A DNA stretch of 42,413 nucleotides. Origin: Kribbella antiqua. Its GTDB lineage: Bacteria > Actinomycetota > Actinomycetes > Propionibacteriales > Kribbellaceae. The notes below the pieces were generated by a model. That model worked only from the letters and a program-made list of their open reading frames with translations, made no database searches and was not told the origin of the DNA. The translations under genes were made by a program, and so were the position numbers. Positions 33,813 to 42,413 of the stretch are shown here, one piece after another; position 1 is the first letter of the stretch, and each line of letters opens with the position of its first letter. The stretch is taken from contig NZ_SLWR01000023.1 of the NCBI RefSeq assembly GCF_004345665.1, positions 1-42,413 of the forward strand, given 5' to 3'.

Positions 33813-36599
33813 GTGGATCGCGGGCCCCGTCCTTCGCGGTCGCTGCGCGGGCGAGCCAAGGAGTGCGAGACGCTGCTCGATCTGATCCAAGCGGCGCGCT
33901 CGGGCCGCAGCGCCGTGCTCGTCATACAGGGTGAGGCCGGGATCGGTAAGACGGCGCTGGTCGACTACCTCGCCGAGGCTGCGTCCGACTGTCGGCTCCT
34001 CCGCGCCGCCGGAATAGAGTCCGAGATGGAGCTTCCGTTCGCTGGCGTTCATCAGCTGTGCAGCCCCGTGCTCGACGGGTTGGATCGGCTGCCGGCACCG
34101 CAGGCGGAGGCCCTCGGCACCGCGTTCGGGCTGCGGGCTGGACAGCCTCCTGACCGGTTCCTGATCGGGCTGGCGGTCTTGACCCTGCTCTCGGAACACG
34201 CTGCTGAGCGGCCTGTGGTCTGCCTGATCGACGACGCGCAGTGGCTCGACCAAGCCTCTGCGCAAAACCTCACGTTCGTGGCGCGTCGACTGGCCGCCGA
34301 GCCCGTCGTCATGGTCTTCGCCGCACGGACGGGCGAAGGCGACCAGGCATGGGCGGGGTTGCCGCAGCTGACGATCCACGGCCTGAGCGCGACTGACGCC
34401 GCAGACCTACTGGAGTCGGCGGTCACGACACCGCTGGACACGCGGGTACGCGACCGAATCCTGGCCGAGACACAGGGGAATCCGCTGGCGCTGTTAGAGC
34501 TGCCCCGGTGGTACTCGGCGACCGAGCTGACATTTGGCCCGGAACGCACAGCGCCCGCGACCGTCACCCGCCGAATGGAAGATGGATTCCGGCGTCGGCT
34601 TGAGCCTCTCCCACCGCAGACTCGACGTCTTTTGTTGATCGCGGCAGCCGAACCGCTTGGTGATGTCGGTCTGCTGACGCGGGCGGGCGAGCGACTAGGT
34701 CTGGGAATGGAGGCCGCCAGTCCGGCCGAGGCCGCGGGGCTGGTCCGAGTCCGAAGCACGGTGAGGTTCCGTCACCCGCTGGTGCGCTCGGCGGTGTACC
34801 ACTCCGCCGAGGTGGGGGATCTGAGAGCCGTGCACCGAGCGCTGGCAGACGTGACAGACCCCGACCGGGACCCAGATCGACGGGCGTGGCACCGCGCGCA
34901 GGCGGCTACCGGTCCGGACGAAGCGGTTGCCGCCGAACTGGAGCAATCAGCTGGTCGCGCCCTCGCACAGGGGGGACTTGCCGCCGCTGGAGCGTTCCTG
35001 GAACGAGCGGCCGCGCTGACGCCGGCCGGGGCCGACCGCGCTGACCGCGCGCTCAACGCGGCCCAGACCATGGTGCACGCAGGAGCATTCGACGACGCGC
35101 TCCGAGTTCTGACAGGGGCTGAGTTCGAGGTTCTTACTGACCTGCAACGCGCTCGAGCCGAGGTGCTCCGGGCGCAGATCGGATTCGCCTCCAACCGCGG
35201 AAGTGAAGCCCTGCCTCTGCTTCTCGCCGCTGCCCGTCGCCTGGAGCCACTCGATCTCGAGCTTGCGCTCGACACCTACGTGGGTGCGCTCGAAGCCTCT
35301 CTGTTCGCCGGCCGGTTGGCGGGCGAGCCCGGAGCGCTGGAGGTCGCGCAGGCGGCCCGTGCCGCACCTGTTCTAGCCCAACCACGTCGAAGTGATCTGC
35401 TATTACAGAGCATCGCTGCGTTGCACGAGGATGGTTTCGTCGCTGCCGCACCCCTGATGAAAGGCGCCGCTCGGGCCTTCGAGACCGATGACCTGTCCAT
35501 CGACGAGGGACTCCGGTTCATGGTGCTCGCCGGCATCGCCGCCGCCAACGTATGGGACGACTCTGCATGGACCGCGTTGGCCAGTCGCCATCTCGAACTC
35601 GCCCGGGAGTCCGGCGCCTTGATCGCACTGCAGTTCGCACTGAACAGTGTGGTCTACCCGCATCTCTTCAATGGAGATCTTGTTGGCGCAGCCGCTCTGC
35701 TCGACGAAGCCGAAGCTCTGGCCGACGTGGCAGGACTTCCGCTGCATCCTTACGCCTCGATGGGTCTGGCTGCCTTCCGCGGCAACCGACAACAGGCGGC
35801 GCCGGTCATCGAGGCTGCGGCGGACAACGCAATTGTCCGGGGTGAGGGACTGGTTCTGGCAATCACTCACTGGACAAACGCACTGCTGTGCAACGGCAAC
35901 CGTGATTATGCGGCAGCGCTTGCACACTGTCGCGAGATCTTCGCGAGCTCCGAGGACGGGCGGCTGTCGCTGCTTCCTGTGGAGACCCAGCCGGGCGGTT
36001 GGGCGCTGGCTGAGCTGGTCGAGGCAGCCGCGCGTGCCGATGAACCCGCGACCGCAACTGTTGCAGCTGACCTACTCTCTGAGGTGGCCCGGGTGTGCGG
36101 AACGGATTGGGCGCTGGGCATGGCGGCACGATCCGAGGCACTACTCCGCGACGGCGACCATGCTGAGGATCTCTATAGAGAGGCGATCGACCGTCTGGGC
36201 CGCACGAACATACGCGTCGAACTGGCGCGAGCCCGGCTGCTCTACGGCGAGTGGTTGCGTCGCGTGGGCCGCCGTACCGATGCGCGCGAAGTCCTTCGTC
36301 AGGCGCACGAGTCACTTGCGGCTATGGGAGTGGAGGCCTTTGCCGAACGAACTCGGCAAGAGCTTGCCGCCACCGGAGAGAGGGTGCGCAGGCGAACGGT
36401 TCAAGAGCACCGAGAACTCACGGCACAGGAGCTGCACATCGCTCGCCTCGCCGCAGATGGACGAACCAACGCCGAGATCGGAACCGAGCTCTACCTTAGC
36501 CGCCACACAGTGGAATGGCACATGAGGAAAGTGTTCGCGAAACTGAATGTGACAAGCCGCCGCCAGCTGCGAGGCGCCCTGGCCTCACCCCTCGCCTGA
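33813..36599 (+). CDS. LAL-family LuxR transcriptional regulator with ATPase
   Basis: A 928-residue regulator: Walker A GEAGIGKT (about 39-46), Walker B VVCLIDDAQWLD (about 130-141), a long helical TPR-like middle, and a C-terminal LuxR HTH (about 866-925: AQELHIARLAADGRTNAEIG, LYLSRHTVEWHMRKVFAKLNV). LAL (MalT-like) regulators bind ATP and an inducer to activate nearby catabolic or biosynthetic genes. GTG 33813 has AGGGAGG five bases upstream; the frame is open to 33717. It converges with the mannoside operon, so it could be its activator, though the sequence does not show this. Confidence 0.9.
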   Translation: MDRGPRPSRSLRGRAKECETLLDLIQAARSGRSAVLVIQGEAGIGKTALVDYLAEAASDCRLLRAAGIESEMELPFAGVHQLCSPVLDGLDRLPAPQAEALGTAFGLRAGQPPDRFLIGLAVLTLLSEHAAERPVVCLIDDAQWLDQASAQNLTFVARRLAAEPVVMVFAARTGEGDQAWAGLPQLTIHGLSATDAADLLESAVTTPLDTRVRDRILAETQGNPLALLELPRWYSATELTFGPERTAPATVTRRMEDGFRRRLEPLPPQTRRLLLIAAAEPLGDVGLLTRAGERLGLGMEAASPAEAAGLVRVRSTVRFRHPLVRSAVYHSAEVGDLRAVHRALADVTDPDRDPDRRAWHRAQAATGPDEAVAAELEQSAGRALAQGGLAAAGAFLERAAALTPAGADRADRALNAAQTMVHAGAFDDALRVLTGAEFEVLTDLQRARAEVLRAQIGFASNRGSEALPLLLAAARRLEPLDLELALDTYVGALEASLFAGRLAGEPGALEVAQAARAAPVLAQPRRSDLLLQSIAALHEDGFVAAAPLMKGAARAFETDDLSIDEGLRFMVLAGIAAANVWDDSAWTALASRHLELARESGALIALQFALNSVVYPHLFNGDLVGAAALLDEAEALADVAGLPLHPYASMGLAAFRGNRQQAAPVIEAAADNAIVRGEGLVLAITHWTNALLCNGNRDYAAALAHCREIFASSEDGRLSLLPVETQPGGWALAELVEAAARADEPATATVAADLLSEVARVCGTDWALGMAARSEALLRDGDHAEDLYREAIDRLGRTNIRVELARARLLYGEWLRRVGRRTDAREVLRQAHESLAAMGVEAFAERTRQELAATGERVRRRTVQEHRELTAQELHIARLAADGRTNAEIGTELYLSRHTVEWHMRKVFAKLNVTSRRQLRGALASPLA

Positions 36600-36647
36600 A
36601 CAGCATCGCCTGTCGAACAGCTGGCCGTACGGATCTGCCTGGCCTCG

Positions 36648-38015
36648 TCAGCTAGGAGCCGGTACGTGCGCATTCAGAAGGGTGAGGATTTCGTGCCGGA
36701 GCTGGGTCATGCTCGTGCGGTCGGGTGCTTCGACGTTGAGGCGAAGCAGCGGTTCGGTGTTGGAGGGGCGCAGGTTGAACCATGCCCCGTTGGGCAGCGT
36801 GATCGTCAGGCCGTCCAAATGGTCGGCGGTTGCGCCGGCCGCCAGGTAGCTCGTTTCGACTTGGTGCAGTGCGGCAGGTATGTCGCTGAGCGCGAGGTTG
36901 AGCTCGCCGCTGGCGACGTATCTCGAGAACTGGGCCGTTAGTGTCGAGAGCGGCTGGTTGGTGTGGCCCAGGGCCGCCAGCACGTGCAGTGCGGCTAGCA
37001 TGCCGCTGTCGGCATACCAAAACTGCTCGAAGTAGTAGTGGCCGGAATGTTCACCGCCGAAGACCGCGTTGTGGTCGGCCATCACTTGCTTGATGAACGA
37101 ATGTCCGACGCGCGTACGTATTGGTCGGCCGCCGTGTTCGGTGATCTGCTCGGCGACCGCCTTGCTCGTGATGGCGTTGCAGACAACGGCTGAGCCAGGT
37201 TGAAGGGCCAGCTCGCGGGTCGCGATCAGGCTGATGATGTTGTTGGGAGAGACCGGTTCGCCGTGCTCGTCGACGAAGAAGCAACGATCTGCGTCGCCGT
37301 CGAAGGCGAGGCCGAGGTCGGCTCGGTGGCGGCGGACCGCGGCGCGAAGGTCAGCGAGGTTCGCCGGGTCCATCGGGTTGGCTTCGTGGTGGGGGAAGGT
37401 GCCGTCGAGTTCGAAGTACAGGGGAACGATCTCGAGCGTCGGATGCTCCAGTACGACGGGTGCCGTCCGCCCGGCCATGCCGTTGCCGGCGTCGACCACA
37501 ACTTTCAGCCGTCGAGTGCCGTCGAGATCGACCAGGGCGTGGAGGTACGTCGAATACGTCGGAAGTAGGTCCTCGGAGTGCGAAAGTCCTAACCTGCCGT
37601 CGTAGCTGGGTAGACCGCCCTCGAGCAGCGCCCTGATGTCGGCGAGGCCAGTGCCTTGCCCGATCGGTGCTGCTCCGGGTCGGCATAGCTTGATGCCGTT
37701 GTAGGTCGGGGGATTGTGGCTGGCGGTGATCATCGCGCCGGGTATGTCGCGAATGCCCGACGCGAAGTAGAGCAGGTCGGTGGAGGCGAGCCCGATCGCG
37801 AGTACGTCGGACCCGCGACTGGTGACCCCGGCCGCGAAGGCTTTGGCCAGGGCGGGAGAGGAGACTCGCATGTCATGGCCGACAGCGATCAGGTCCGCGC
37901 CGATGTGATGCGCGAAGCTGGCGCCAACCTGAAAGGCCAGTTCGTCGTCGAGTTGGTCGGGGACGACGCCGCGGATGTCGTACGCCTTGATCAGCCCGCT
38001 GAGGTCATCCTTCAT
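36648..38015 (-). CDS. manB: Phosphomannomutase/phosphoglucomutase
   Basis: A 455-residue enzyme of the alpha-D-phosphohexomutase family. Catalytic Ser99 is in TASHNP (97-102), the magnesium loop is DGDADR (239-244), the sugar-specificity loop GEHSG (321-325), and the phosphate-binding end RPSNTEP (416-422). It converts mannose 1-phosphate to mannose 6-phosphate (or the glucose pair). It is last in the operon and overlaps the GH130 gene by 4 bases (ATGA), which fits use of mannose 1-phosphate released by phosphorolysis. The symbol follows common usage. Confidence 0.92.
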   Translation of the reverse strand: MKDDLSGLIKAYDIRGVVPDQLDDELAFQVGASFAHHIGADLIAVGHDMRVSSPALAKAFAAGVTSRGSDVLAIGLASTDLLYFASGIRDIPGAMITASHNPPTYNGIKLCRPGAAPIGQGTGLADIRALLEGGLPSYDGRLGLSHSEDLLPTYSTYLHALVDLDGTRRLKVVVDAGNGMAGRTAPVVLEHPTLEIVPLYFELDGTFPHHEANPMDPANLADLRAAVRRHRADLGLAFDGDADRCFFVDEHGEPVSPNNIISLIATRELALQPGSAVVCNAITSKAVAEQITEHGGRPIRTRVGHSFIKQVMADHNAVFGGEHSGHYYFEQFWYADSGMLAALHVLAALGHTNQPLSTLTAQFSRYVASGELNLALSDIPAALHQVETSYLAAGATADHLDGLTITLPNGAWFNLRPSNTEPLLRLNVEAPDRTSMTQLRHEILTLLNAHVPAPS

Positions 38016-39070
38016 GGCAGGCGGTCCAATCTTGCGACCCCGATGGCGGCGTCGGCCATTCCGTAGAAGACGTACCGCACTCCCTCCACCTCCTCGATGG
38101 CGGTCGGGAACACCACGTTCCCGACGGTTCCGATCCGCTCCTGTTCGGTCTCCGGCACGAGGATCGGCTCCGGCGTACGCGCGATCACTCGCGTGACGTC
38201 CTCCGGATCCAGCAGCATCGCACCGGCCGCGTAGCAGACCTTCTGCGTCGTGGGGTCGAACCCTTCGGGCTGCTCACCGGTGACACCGTGGTGGATCACC
38301 AGCCATCCCTCCGGCACCCGCAGCGGCGCCGGGCCTGCACCGATCTTCAGCTCCTCGAACGGGTACTGCGACATCGCGACCAGCCGGTGCTTTCGCAGAT
38401 GCACCAGGTTCCGCAGATCCCGCGTAACCAGATCCACCGGCACGAACGACACCCAGATCCCTGGCCGTTCGTCGGTGACGCCGGCCGGCAGATGCACTCC
38501 CTCTCCTTCGCGGAACCACCCGAGATCCCACATCGGCCGGTGCAGCATCGCGTACGACGGTTCGCCGTCCGGCCCGGGCACCGGCTCGGGGAAGAACACC
38601 GTGTCCTTGTTGGGGAACAGGTTGAGATCGGTGTCGAGGTCCGGTTGATACTCGAAATGCATCGGGCCGAGCCGCTTCCACTCCCGCAAATCGGCCGACA
38701 CCGCGATCGCCGGCTTCGGGCCGAGCGGACCATAGGCGACGTACGTCATCACGTGCGTGCGCAGCGACGGGATCCAGGTCACCCGCGGATCCTCGACCCC
38801 GGCGTTGTTCTTGCCGCGCTCCCAGCCTGCATCCGGCGCCAGTACGACGCCTTCCCGTCGTACCCCGACCGGGACACCGTCCTTCACTTCGACAGCAGCC
38901 AGGCCCACTCGCGACACGTTGCCGGAAGCAACGAGTCGGGGAAGCAGGTACAGCTGCCCGTCCGGTGTGTGTCCGGTGGCCGGATTCAGCACCCCCTCGG
39001 CCTCGAGGTCGTTGCCCGGCTCGGGCGTCATCAGTACGCCGGCACGAGTCAGCGTGTAGGGAACAGTCAC
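38012..39070 (-). CDS. GH130 beta-mannoside phosphorylase
   Basis: A 352-residue five-bladed beta-propeller enzyme of family GH130. Landmarks are NPATGH, NNAGVEDPRVTWI, NKDTVFFPEPV, MWDLGWFREG, LVIHHGVTG and VRYVFYGMADAAIGVARL. GH130 enzymes use phosphate to split beta-mannosides, releasing mannose 1-phosphate. GTG 39070 (or GTG 39073) is chosen, with AAAGG upstream and 17 bases after the permease stop; the longer open frame is the tail of that gene read in another frame. The exact mannoside (mannosyl-glucose, mannosyl-GlcNAc or manno-oligosaccharides) cannot be told. Confidence 0.9.
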   Translation of the reverse strand: MTVPYTLTRAGVLMTPEPGNDLEAEGVLNPATGHTPDGQLYLLPRLVASGNVSRVGLAAVEVKDGVPVGVRREGVVLAPDAGWERGKNNAGVEDPRVTWIPSLRTHVMTYVAYGPLGPKPAIAVSADLREWKRLGPMHFEYQPDLDTDLNLFPNKDTVFFPEPVPGPDGEPSYAMLHRPMWDLGWFREGEGVHLPAGVTDERPGIWVSFVPVDLVTRDLRNLVHLRKHRLVAMSQYPFEELKIGAGPAPLRVPEGWLVIHHGVTGEQPEGFDPTTQKVCYAAGAMLLDPEDVTRVIARTPEPILVPETEQERIGTVGNVVFPTAIEEVEGVRYVFYGMADAAIGVARLDRLP

Positions 39071-39087
39071 CACAATGCCTTTCAGAG

Positions 39088-39903
39088 TTAGCCTTTGACC
39101 CCGGACTCGAGGCTCGACGAGATGAAGCGGCGCTGGAAGATCAGGAACAGCGCCACCGCCGGCGCGGCCAGCACACACGCCCCCGCAAGGACGGCGCCGA
39201 ACGGGTTCGCCGCCCGCGCCGAAACCGTGGTCAGATAGTTCGACAGCGACACGGCCAGCGGCTGCAGATCCTGCTGTTTGGTGATCAGGAACGGCCAGAG
39301 GAACTCGTTCCACGGCCCGATGAACGTCAGCAGTACGCCGGTCAGCAGCGCCGGCCGCACCAACGGAACCGCTATCCGCCACAGGATGTTCAGCTCCGAC
39401 GCACCGTCGATCCGAGCTGCGTCGAACAACTCGACCGGCAACTGCAGGAAGTACTGGCGGAACACCAGGACCGCGGTCGAGTTGATCGCGAACGGCAGGA
39501 TCATCCCCAGATACGAGTCGGCCAGCCCGTAGCTCCGCACGATCAGCACATACAAGGGAATCGTCAACAGCTGGAACGGCACGACCTGGAACAGCAGCAT
39601 CAGGTTGAACACCACGCCCCGACCGCGGAACTGCAGCCGCGCCAGCGCGTAGCCCGCGAGTACGCCGAAAACCAGCGTGCCGAGGATGACACCGCCGGTG
39701 AAGATGCCCGAGTTCACCAGCGACCGGCCGAGGCTGATCGCGCTGTTGATCTCGCTGTAGTTGTGCAAGGTCAGATTGCCCGCCGGAATCGCCCCGCTCA
39801 CCGACGGATCCGGCTCGGCCTGCAGACTCCCGATCAGCATGTAGTAGAAGGGAAACAGGAACACGAAGGCGCCCACCAGCAGCGCGACGAACTTCAGCTT
39901 CAT
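39088..39903 (-). CDS. ABC sugar permease, MalG type
   Basis: A 271-residue inner-membrane protein with about six membrane segments, beginning FVALLVGAFVFLFPFYYMLIGSL. The EAA loop that docks the ATPase is DAARIDGASELNILWRIAVPLVRPAL. ATG 39903 overlaps the stop of the partner permease (ATGA). An open frame runs on upstream to 40902, but that part is only a shadow of the partner gene. It forms the transmembrane channel with the MalF-type protein. Confidence 0.94.
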   Translation of the reverse strand: MKLKFVALLVGAFVFLFPFYYMLIGSLQAEPDPSVSGAIPAGNLTLHNYSEINSAISLGRSLVNSGIFTGGVILGTLVFGVLAGYALARLQFRGRGVVFNLMLLFQVVPFQLLTIPLYVLIVRSYGLADSYLGMILPFAINSTAVLVFRQYFLQLPVELFDAARIDGASELNILWRIAVPLVRPALLTGVLLTFIGPWNEFLWPFLITKQQDLQPLAVSLSNYLTTVSARAANPFGAVLAGACVLAAPAVALFLIFQRRFISSSLESGVKG

Positions 39904-40850
39904 CGGTCCTCCCTCCCCACGAAACGCCGTTCTATCAGGGCAAGCAACAACACACCGATCACCAGCAAGACCCCGATCGCGGAACCGATATCCGGATTTC
40001 CTTGCTCGATCCCGCGCTGGTACATGATCAGCACGGGCGACGCCGAGGCGCCGTCCGGGCCACCGCCACCGGTGAGCAGATAGGGCTCGGTGAACAGATT
40101 CGCGCCGGTGATTGTGGCAACAAGCACGACGAGCGTTGTGGCCGGCTGGACACCGGGAACCGTGACATTCCAGAACGACTTCCACTTGTCGGCGCCATCC
40201 ATCGCGGCCGCCTCGTAGAGGTCCTTCGAGACGTTCTGCAGCGCGGCCAGGTACAGCAGGATGAAGAACCCGAGCTGCTTCCAGGTCACATAGATCGCCA
40301 CGGTTGGCATGGCGAGCTTCGAGTTGACCAACCAGGACGGATCCGGCGCGAGCGGGCCGAGGACGGAGTTGACCAGTCCGTTCGAGTTGAACAGGAACAG
40401 CCAGACCCCGACCACCGCCACACTCGCGGTCACGTACGGCACGTAGTAGCTGACCCGGATGAACGTCCGCCACCGGATTGCTGCGTTCAGCGAAGCTGCG
40501 AGCACAAGTGAGAGGACTACAGTGAGTGGCACGTTGATCAGCAAGAAGATCCCAACATTCGCGAACGACCGCCGCACGGCGGGGTCCGACAACACGGTGA
40601 CGTAGTTGTCGAACCCGACGAACGGCCGCTCCACGATCGCCCCCGGCGCCGCGAAGAAGTAGTCGTGAAACGACATGTACACCGCGAACGCCAGCGGATA
40701 CGCAAACACCGCTGCCAGGAATACGACATACGGCGTGACAAGCGCGGTCCCTATCGGTTGTTGGCCGAGGATCCGGCCGACTGCGGCGCCTCCGACGGAG
40801 AGCCTGCGACCACGAGTGCCGAGGATCGATGCTCTGCCTGTCACCGTCAT
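39900..40850 (-). CDS. ABC sugar permease, MalF type
   Basis: A 316-residue inner-membrane protein, with a first membrane segment at about 38-60 (VVFLAAVFAYPLAFAVYMSF) and the EAA motif YEAAAMDGADKWKSFWNVTVP. It starts inside the end of the binding-protein gene (4-base overlap) and ends inside the start of the second permease. No ATPase gene is in the operon; in actinobacteria such importers usually share a MsiK-type ATPase encoded elsewhere. Confidence 0.94.
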   Translation of the reverse strand: MTVTGRASILGTRGRRLSVGGAAVGRILGQQPIGTALVTPYVVFLAAVFAYPLAFAVYMSFHDYFFAAPGAIVERPFVGFDNYVTVLSDPAVRRSFANVGIFLLINVPLTVVLSLVLAASLNAAIRWRTFIRVSYYVPYVTASVAVVGVWLFLFNSNGLVNSVLGPLAPDPSWLVNSKLAMPTVAIYVTWKQLGFFILLYLAALQNVSKDLYEAAAMDGADKWKSFWNVTVPGVQPATTLVVLVATITGANLFTEPYLLTGGGGPDGASASPVLIMYQRGIEQGNPDIGSAIGVLLVIGVLLLALIERRFVGREDR

Positions 40851-42127
40851 GACTGTGACGCCAACTGGTCGATGCGTCCCGCGGCACCGTCAAGGGCCGC
40901 ATCCGGGTCCTGACGGCCGAAGATGACTGACTTGGACCAGGCGTCGCGGAAGGTCTGCCAGATCGTGATCGAGCTCGCCACGTTCGGGACCTCGACGGTC
41001 CGGGCGGCCTGGTCGGCGAACGTCTTGTAGTCGGGGTTCTTGGTGAAGTACTCGGGGTAGGCGGTGGCGACGCCTTCCCGGAGCGGCATTTGTCCGGTCA
41101 ATTGCAGGAACTTGCCGTCCTGGTCCTTGCTGGTGGCGAACTTCAGCACGTCCCACGCGGTCCCGCGGTTCTTGCAGGCCGAGTACATCGCGACGTTCTT
41201 CGCGTCACTGAAGGTGTGGATCTCGTTCGCGGGCTTCCCCGAGGAGGTCGGCACCGGTACGACGCCCCAGTCGACCTTTCCCCGGTAAACCGCGATGGCC
41301 CACGGGCCGACGATCGCCATCGCAGCCTTGCCGTCGGCGAACGCGTCACCGTTGTACTTCTCCTGTCCGGCCAGCTTCTCGGCGTACAGGAGGCGCCAGA
41401 ACTTGGCGACCTTCCTGCCTTCGTTGGAGTTGAACTGAGCCTTGCCATCGGCAACCAGTTGCTTGCCTCCGGTCTCTGCCGCGAACAGCGGGTAGAAGTC
41501 GAACCACGACTGGTAGAACTCATTGGTCGGGGCCGGCAGGATCGCGTACTGCGCACCCTTGCCGGTCACAACCTTCCGCGCGGTGGAGATGAACTGGTCG
41601 TACGTCGCGAGCTGTGGTTTGTCCGGCTCCAGACCTGCCTTGGCAAAGGCCTTCTTGTTGTAGAAGATCATCACCGGATTCGACTTCCAGGGCAGCTGGT
41701 TGTACTTCCCGTCACCGGACTTGTACTGTTCAGCGACCTTGCCGCTGCGACTCTCGACGTACTCCTTGCCGTCGTCGAAGCTATCGAGCGGCACCAGGCC
41801 GCCCTGCTTCTGGAACTGCGAGACCGAGGCGGGCGAGGTGTTGAAGATCAAGCACGGCGCGTTGCCGGCCGTGATCGCGGCACCGATGACCTCCTCGGAG
41901 CTCTTCCCGGTCGGGATCTCCTGGGCGGTGATCTTCTGGTCGGCGTGCTCGGCGTTCCAGGCCGCGACCATCTGCTTGGCCCATGCGACCTCTTCGAGGT
42001 TGTTGGAGTACCAGATCGTGATCGGCCCGCGGGCCTCGGCATCTGCACTCCCGGAGCCACCTCCCGCGCAGGCCGTGGCTGCTACCAGCGTGATGGCAAG
42101 AGCGGCAGCTGTGATCGTTCGCCTCAT
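40847..42127 (-). CDS. Sugar-binding lipoprotein of ABC importer
   Basis: A 426-residue extracellular solute-binding protein (family 1). The signal peptide ends in a lipobox, VAATAC with Cys20, followed by the flexible linker AGGGSGSADAEA. ITIWYSNNLEEVAWAKQMVAAWN and the WKSNPVMIFYNKKAFAKAGL segment are typical of sugar-binding lipoproteins. It captures the substrate outside and hands it to the two permeases. It is the first gene of the operon; a long palindrome lies 62 bases upstream. Given the GH130 and ManB genes behind it, a beta-mannoside is the likely ligand. Confidence 0.93.
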   Translation of the reverse strand: MRRTITAAALAITLVAATACAGGGSGSADAEARGPITIWYSNNLEEVAWAKQMVAAWNAEHADQKITAQEIPTGKSSEEVIGAAITAGNAPCLIFNTSPASVSQFQKQGGLVPLDSFDDGKEYVESRSGKVAEQYKSGDGKYNQLPWKSNPVMIFYNKKAFAKAGLEPDKPQLATYDQFISTARKVVTGKGAQYAILPAPTNEFYQSWFDFYPLFAAETGGKQLVADGKAQFNSNEGRKVAKFWRLLYAEKLAGQEKYNGDAFADGKAAMAIVGPWAIAVYRGKVDWGVVPVPTSSGKPANEIHTFSDAKNVAMYSACKNRGTAWDVLKFATSKDQDGKFLQLTGQMPLREGVATAYPEYFTKNPDYKTFADQAARTVEVPNVASSITIWQTFRDAWSKSVIFGRQDPDAALDGAAGRIDQLASQS

Positions 42128-42188
42128 GATTCCTCCAACGGATCTGTGCTATGTCGCCGCCCTTGGAAGTCCGCGCACAGACGGTGTT

Positions 42189-42221
42189 TGTGACAGCGCG
42201 CCGGACGACGGCGCTGTCACA
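42189..42221. promoter_or_regulatory. 11-bp inverted repeat between importer operon and cydA
   Basis: Perfect arms TGTGACAGCGC (42189-42199) and GCGCTGTCACA (42211-42221) around an 11-base centre. The flanking genes are divergent, so an operator is more plausible than a terminator. The arms resemble the half of the palindrome at 31934-31947 (TGTCACAGCGC). Confidence 0.55.
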
Positions 42222-42294
42222 GAGGGCCAGCCTGGCCGGACGTTGTATGTGTACGCCCCAAGAAACGTCGTAGATGGCCTGGGAGGCTTGGCGC

Positions 42295-42413
42295 GTGGAC
42301 ACCCTGGATCTGGCGCGGTGGCAGTTCGCGATCACCACCGTGTACCACTTCTTCTTCGTCCCGGTGACGATCTCGCTGGTCGCGATCACGGCCGGCCTGC
42401 AGACCGCGTGGTA
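42295..42413 (+). CDS. cydA: Cytochrome bd oxidase subunit I, 5' end only
   Basis: The last 119 bases encode VDTLDLARWQFAITTVYHF and then FFVPVTISLVAITAGLQTAW, the unmistakable N-terminus of CydA, with the first membrane segment and the heme-ligand His of helix 1 (YHFFF). GTG 42295 follows GGGAGG (42281-42286) by eight bases. The window ends after 39 codons. CydA carries the quinol site and hemes of the oxygen-scavenging bd oxidase. The gene is divergent from the mannoside operon and shares the palindromic control region. Confidence 0.9.
   Translation, partial: MDTLDLARWQFAITTVYHFFFVPVTISLVAITAGLQTAW

Noticed and set aside
39088..40902. 604-codon minus-strand frame starting before the MalG-type permease
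   Set aside because: The extra N-terminal part is a shadow of the MalF-type gene; the real permease starts at ATG 39903 with an ATGA overlap.
42189..42221. Palindrome as a Rex or CRP site
   Set aside because: The half-sites are too far apart for either consensus; only a general operator-like call is kept.
1..42413. CRISPR array, rRNA genes or intact insertion sequences
   Set aside because: No regularly spaced repeats, no rRNA-like sequence and no transposase frame were seen anywhere in the window.

Overview
The window is high-GC actinobacterial DNA: GC-rich third positions, GTG/TTG starts behind GGAGG-type ribosome sites, streptomycete-style XRE, ImmA and LAL-LuxR regulators, and a sugar ABC importer without its own ATPase. 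The gene set and the frequent GTACG/CGTAC words would suit a Kribbella-like member of the Propionibacteriales, but that genus guess is inference.

Layout. (1) 1-3192: a membrane NERD-domain protein, a 70-aa orphan, a stretch with tandem 12-bp repeats, a secreted trypsin-like protease with a strong terminator, and a decayed second NERD copy. (2) 3178-14901: a mobilizable or integrative element. On the minus strand are a MobF relaxase-helicase and a small Cys-rich coiled-coil protein; on the plus strand is a run of five genes ending in an Xis-like HTH protein, including an ArdC-type protein. Between the two operons lies a 4.4-kb cargo block (HNH-like protein, an unknown protein, an XRE-ImmA metallopeptidase) bracketed by two copies of a 38-bp direct repeat (7103-7140 and 11520-11557). 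No integrase is visible. (3) 15783-22811: a 2220-aa secreted RHS/YD-repeat polymorphic toxin with a Trp/Tyr-rich C-terminal module, followed by a small membrane protein in the immunity position. (4) 22872-23150: remnants of a DUF2071 gene and of a NarL-type response regulator. (5) 23158-25185: a prim-pol-like protein, a methyltransferase, two strong hairpins and a recombinase-like protein. (6) 25284-28032: two paralogous HTH/DUF5919-like regulators around an HD phosphohydrolase and a Nudix hydrolase, with a shared GACATTTC operator-like motif at three promoters. (7) 28033-36599: a small unknown protein, an XRE-type protein, a PPC/DUF296 protein, a ferritin-like diiron protein, a secreted alpha/beta hydrolase, a cupin and a LAL-family LuxR ATPase. 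(8) 36648-42127: a tight five-gene minus-strand operon for mannoside use (binding lipoprotein, two permeases, GH130 phosphorylase, phosphomannomutase). (9) 42295-end: the start of cydA, cut by the window edge.

How they work together. The operon in (8) is the clearest pathway: a beta-mannoside is imported, cleaved by phosphorolysis to mannose 1-phosphate and isomerised to mannose 6-phosphate. The regulators in (6) look like a self-contained, autoregulated circuit. The element in (2) makes sense as two divergent operons that once shared a single copy of the repeat and were later separated by cargo. The best candidates for something undescribed are that cargo block with its repeats, the RHS C-terminal module with its neighbour, and the DUF5919/HD/Nudix circuit.
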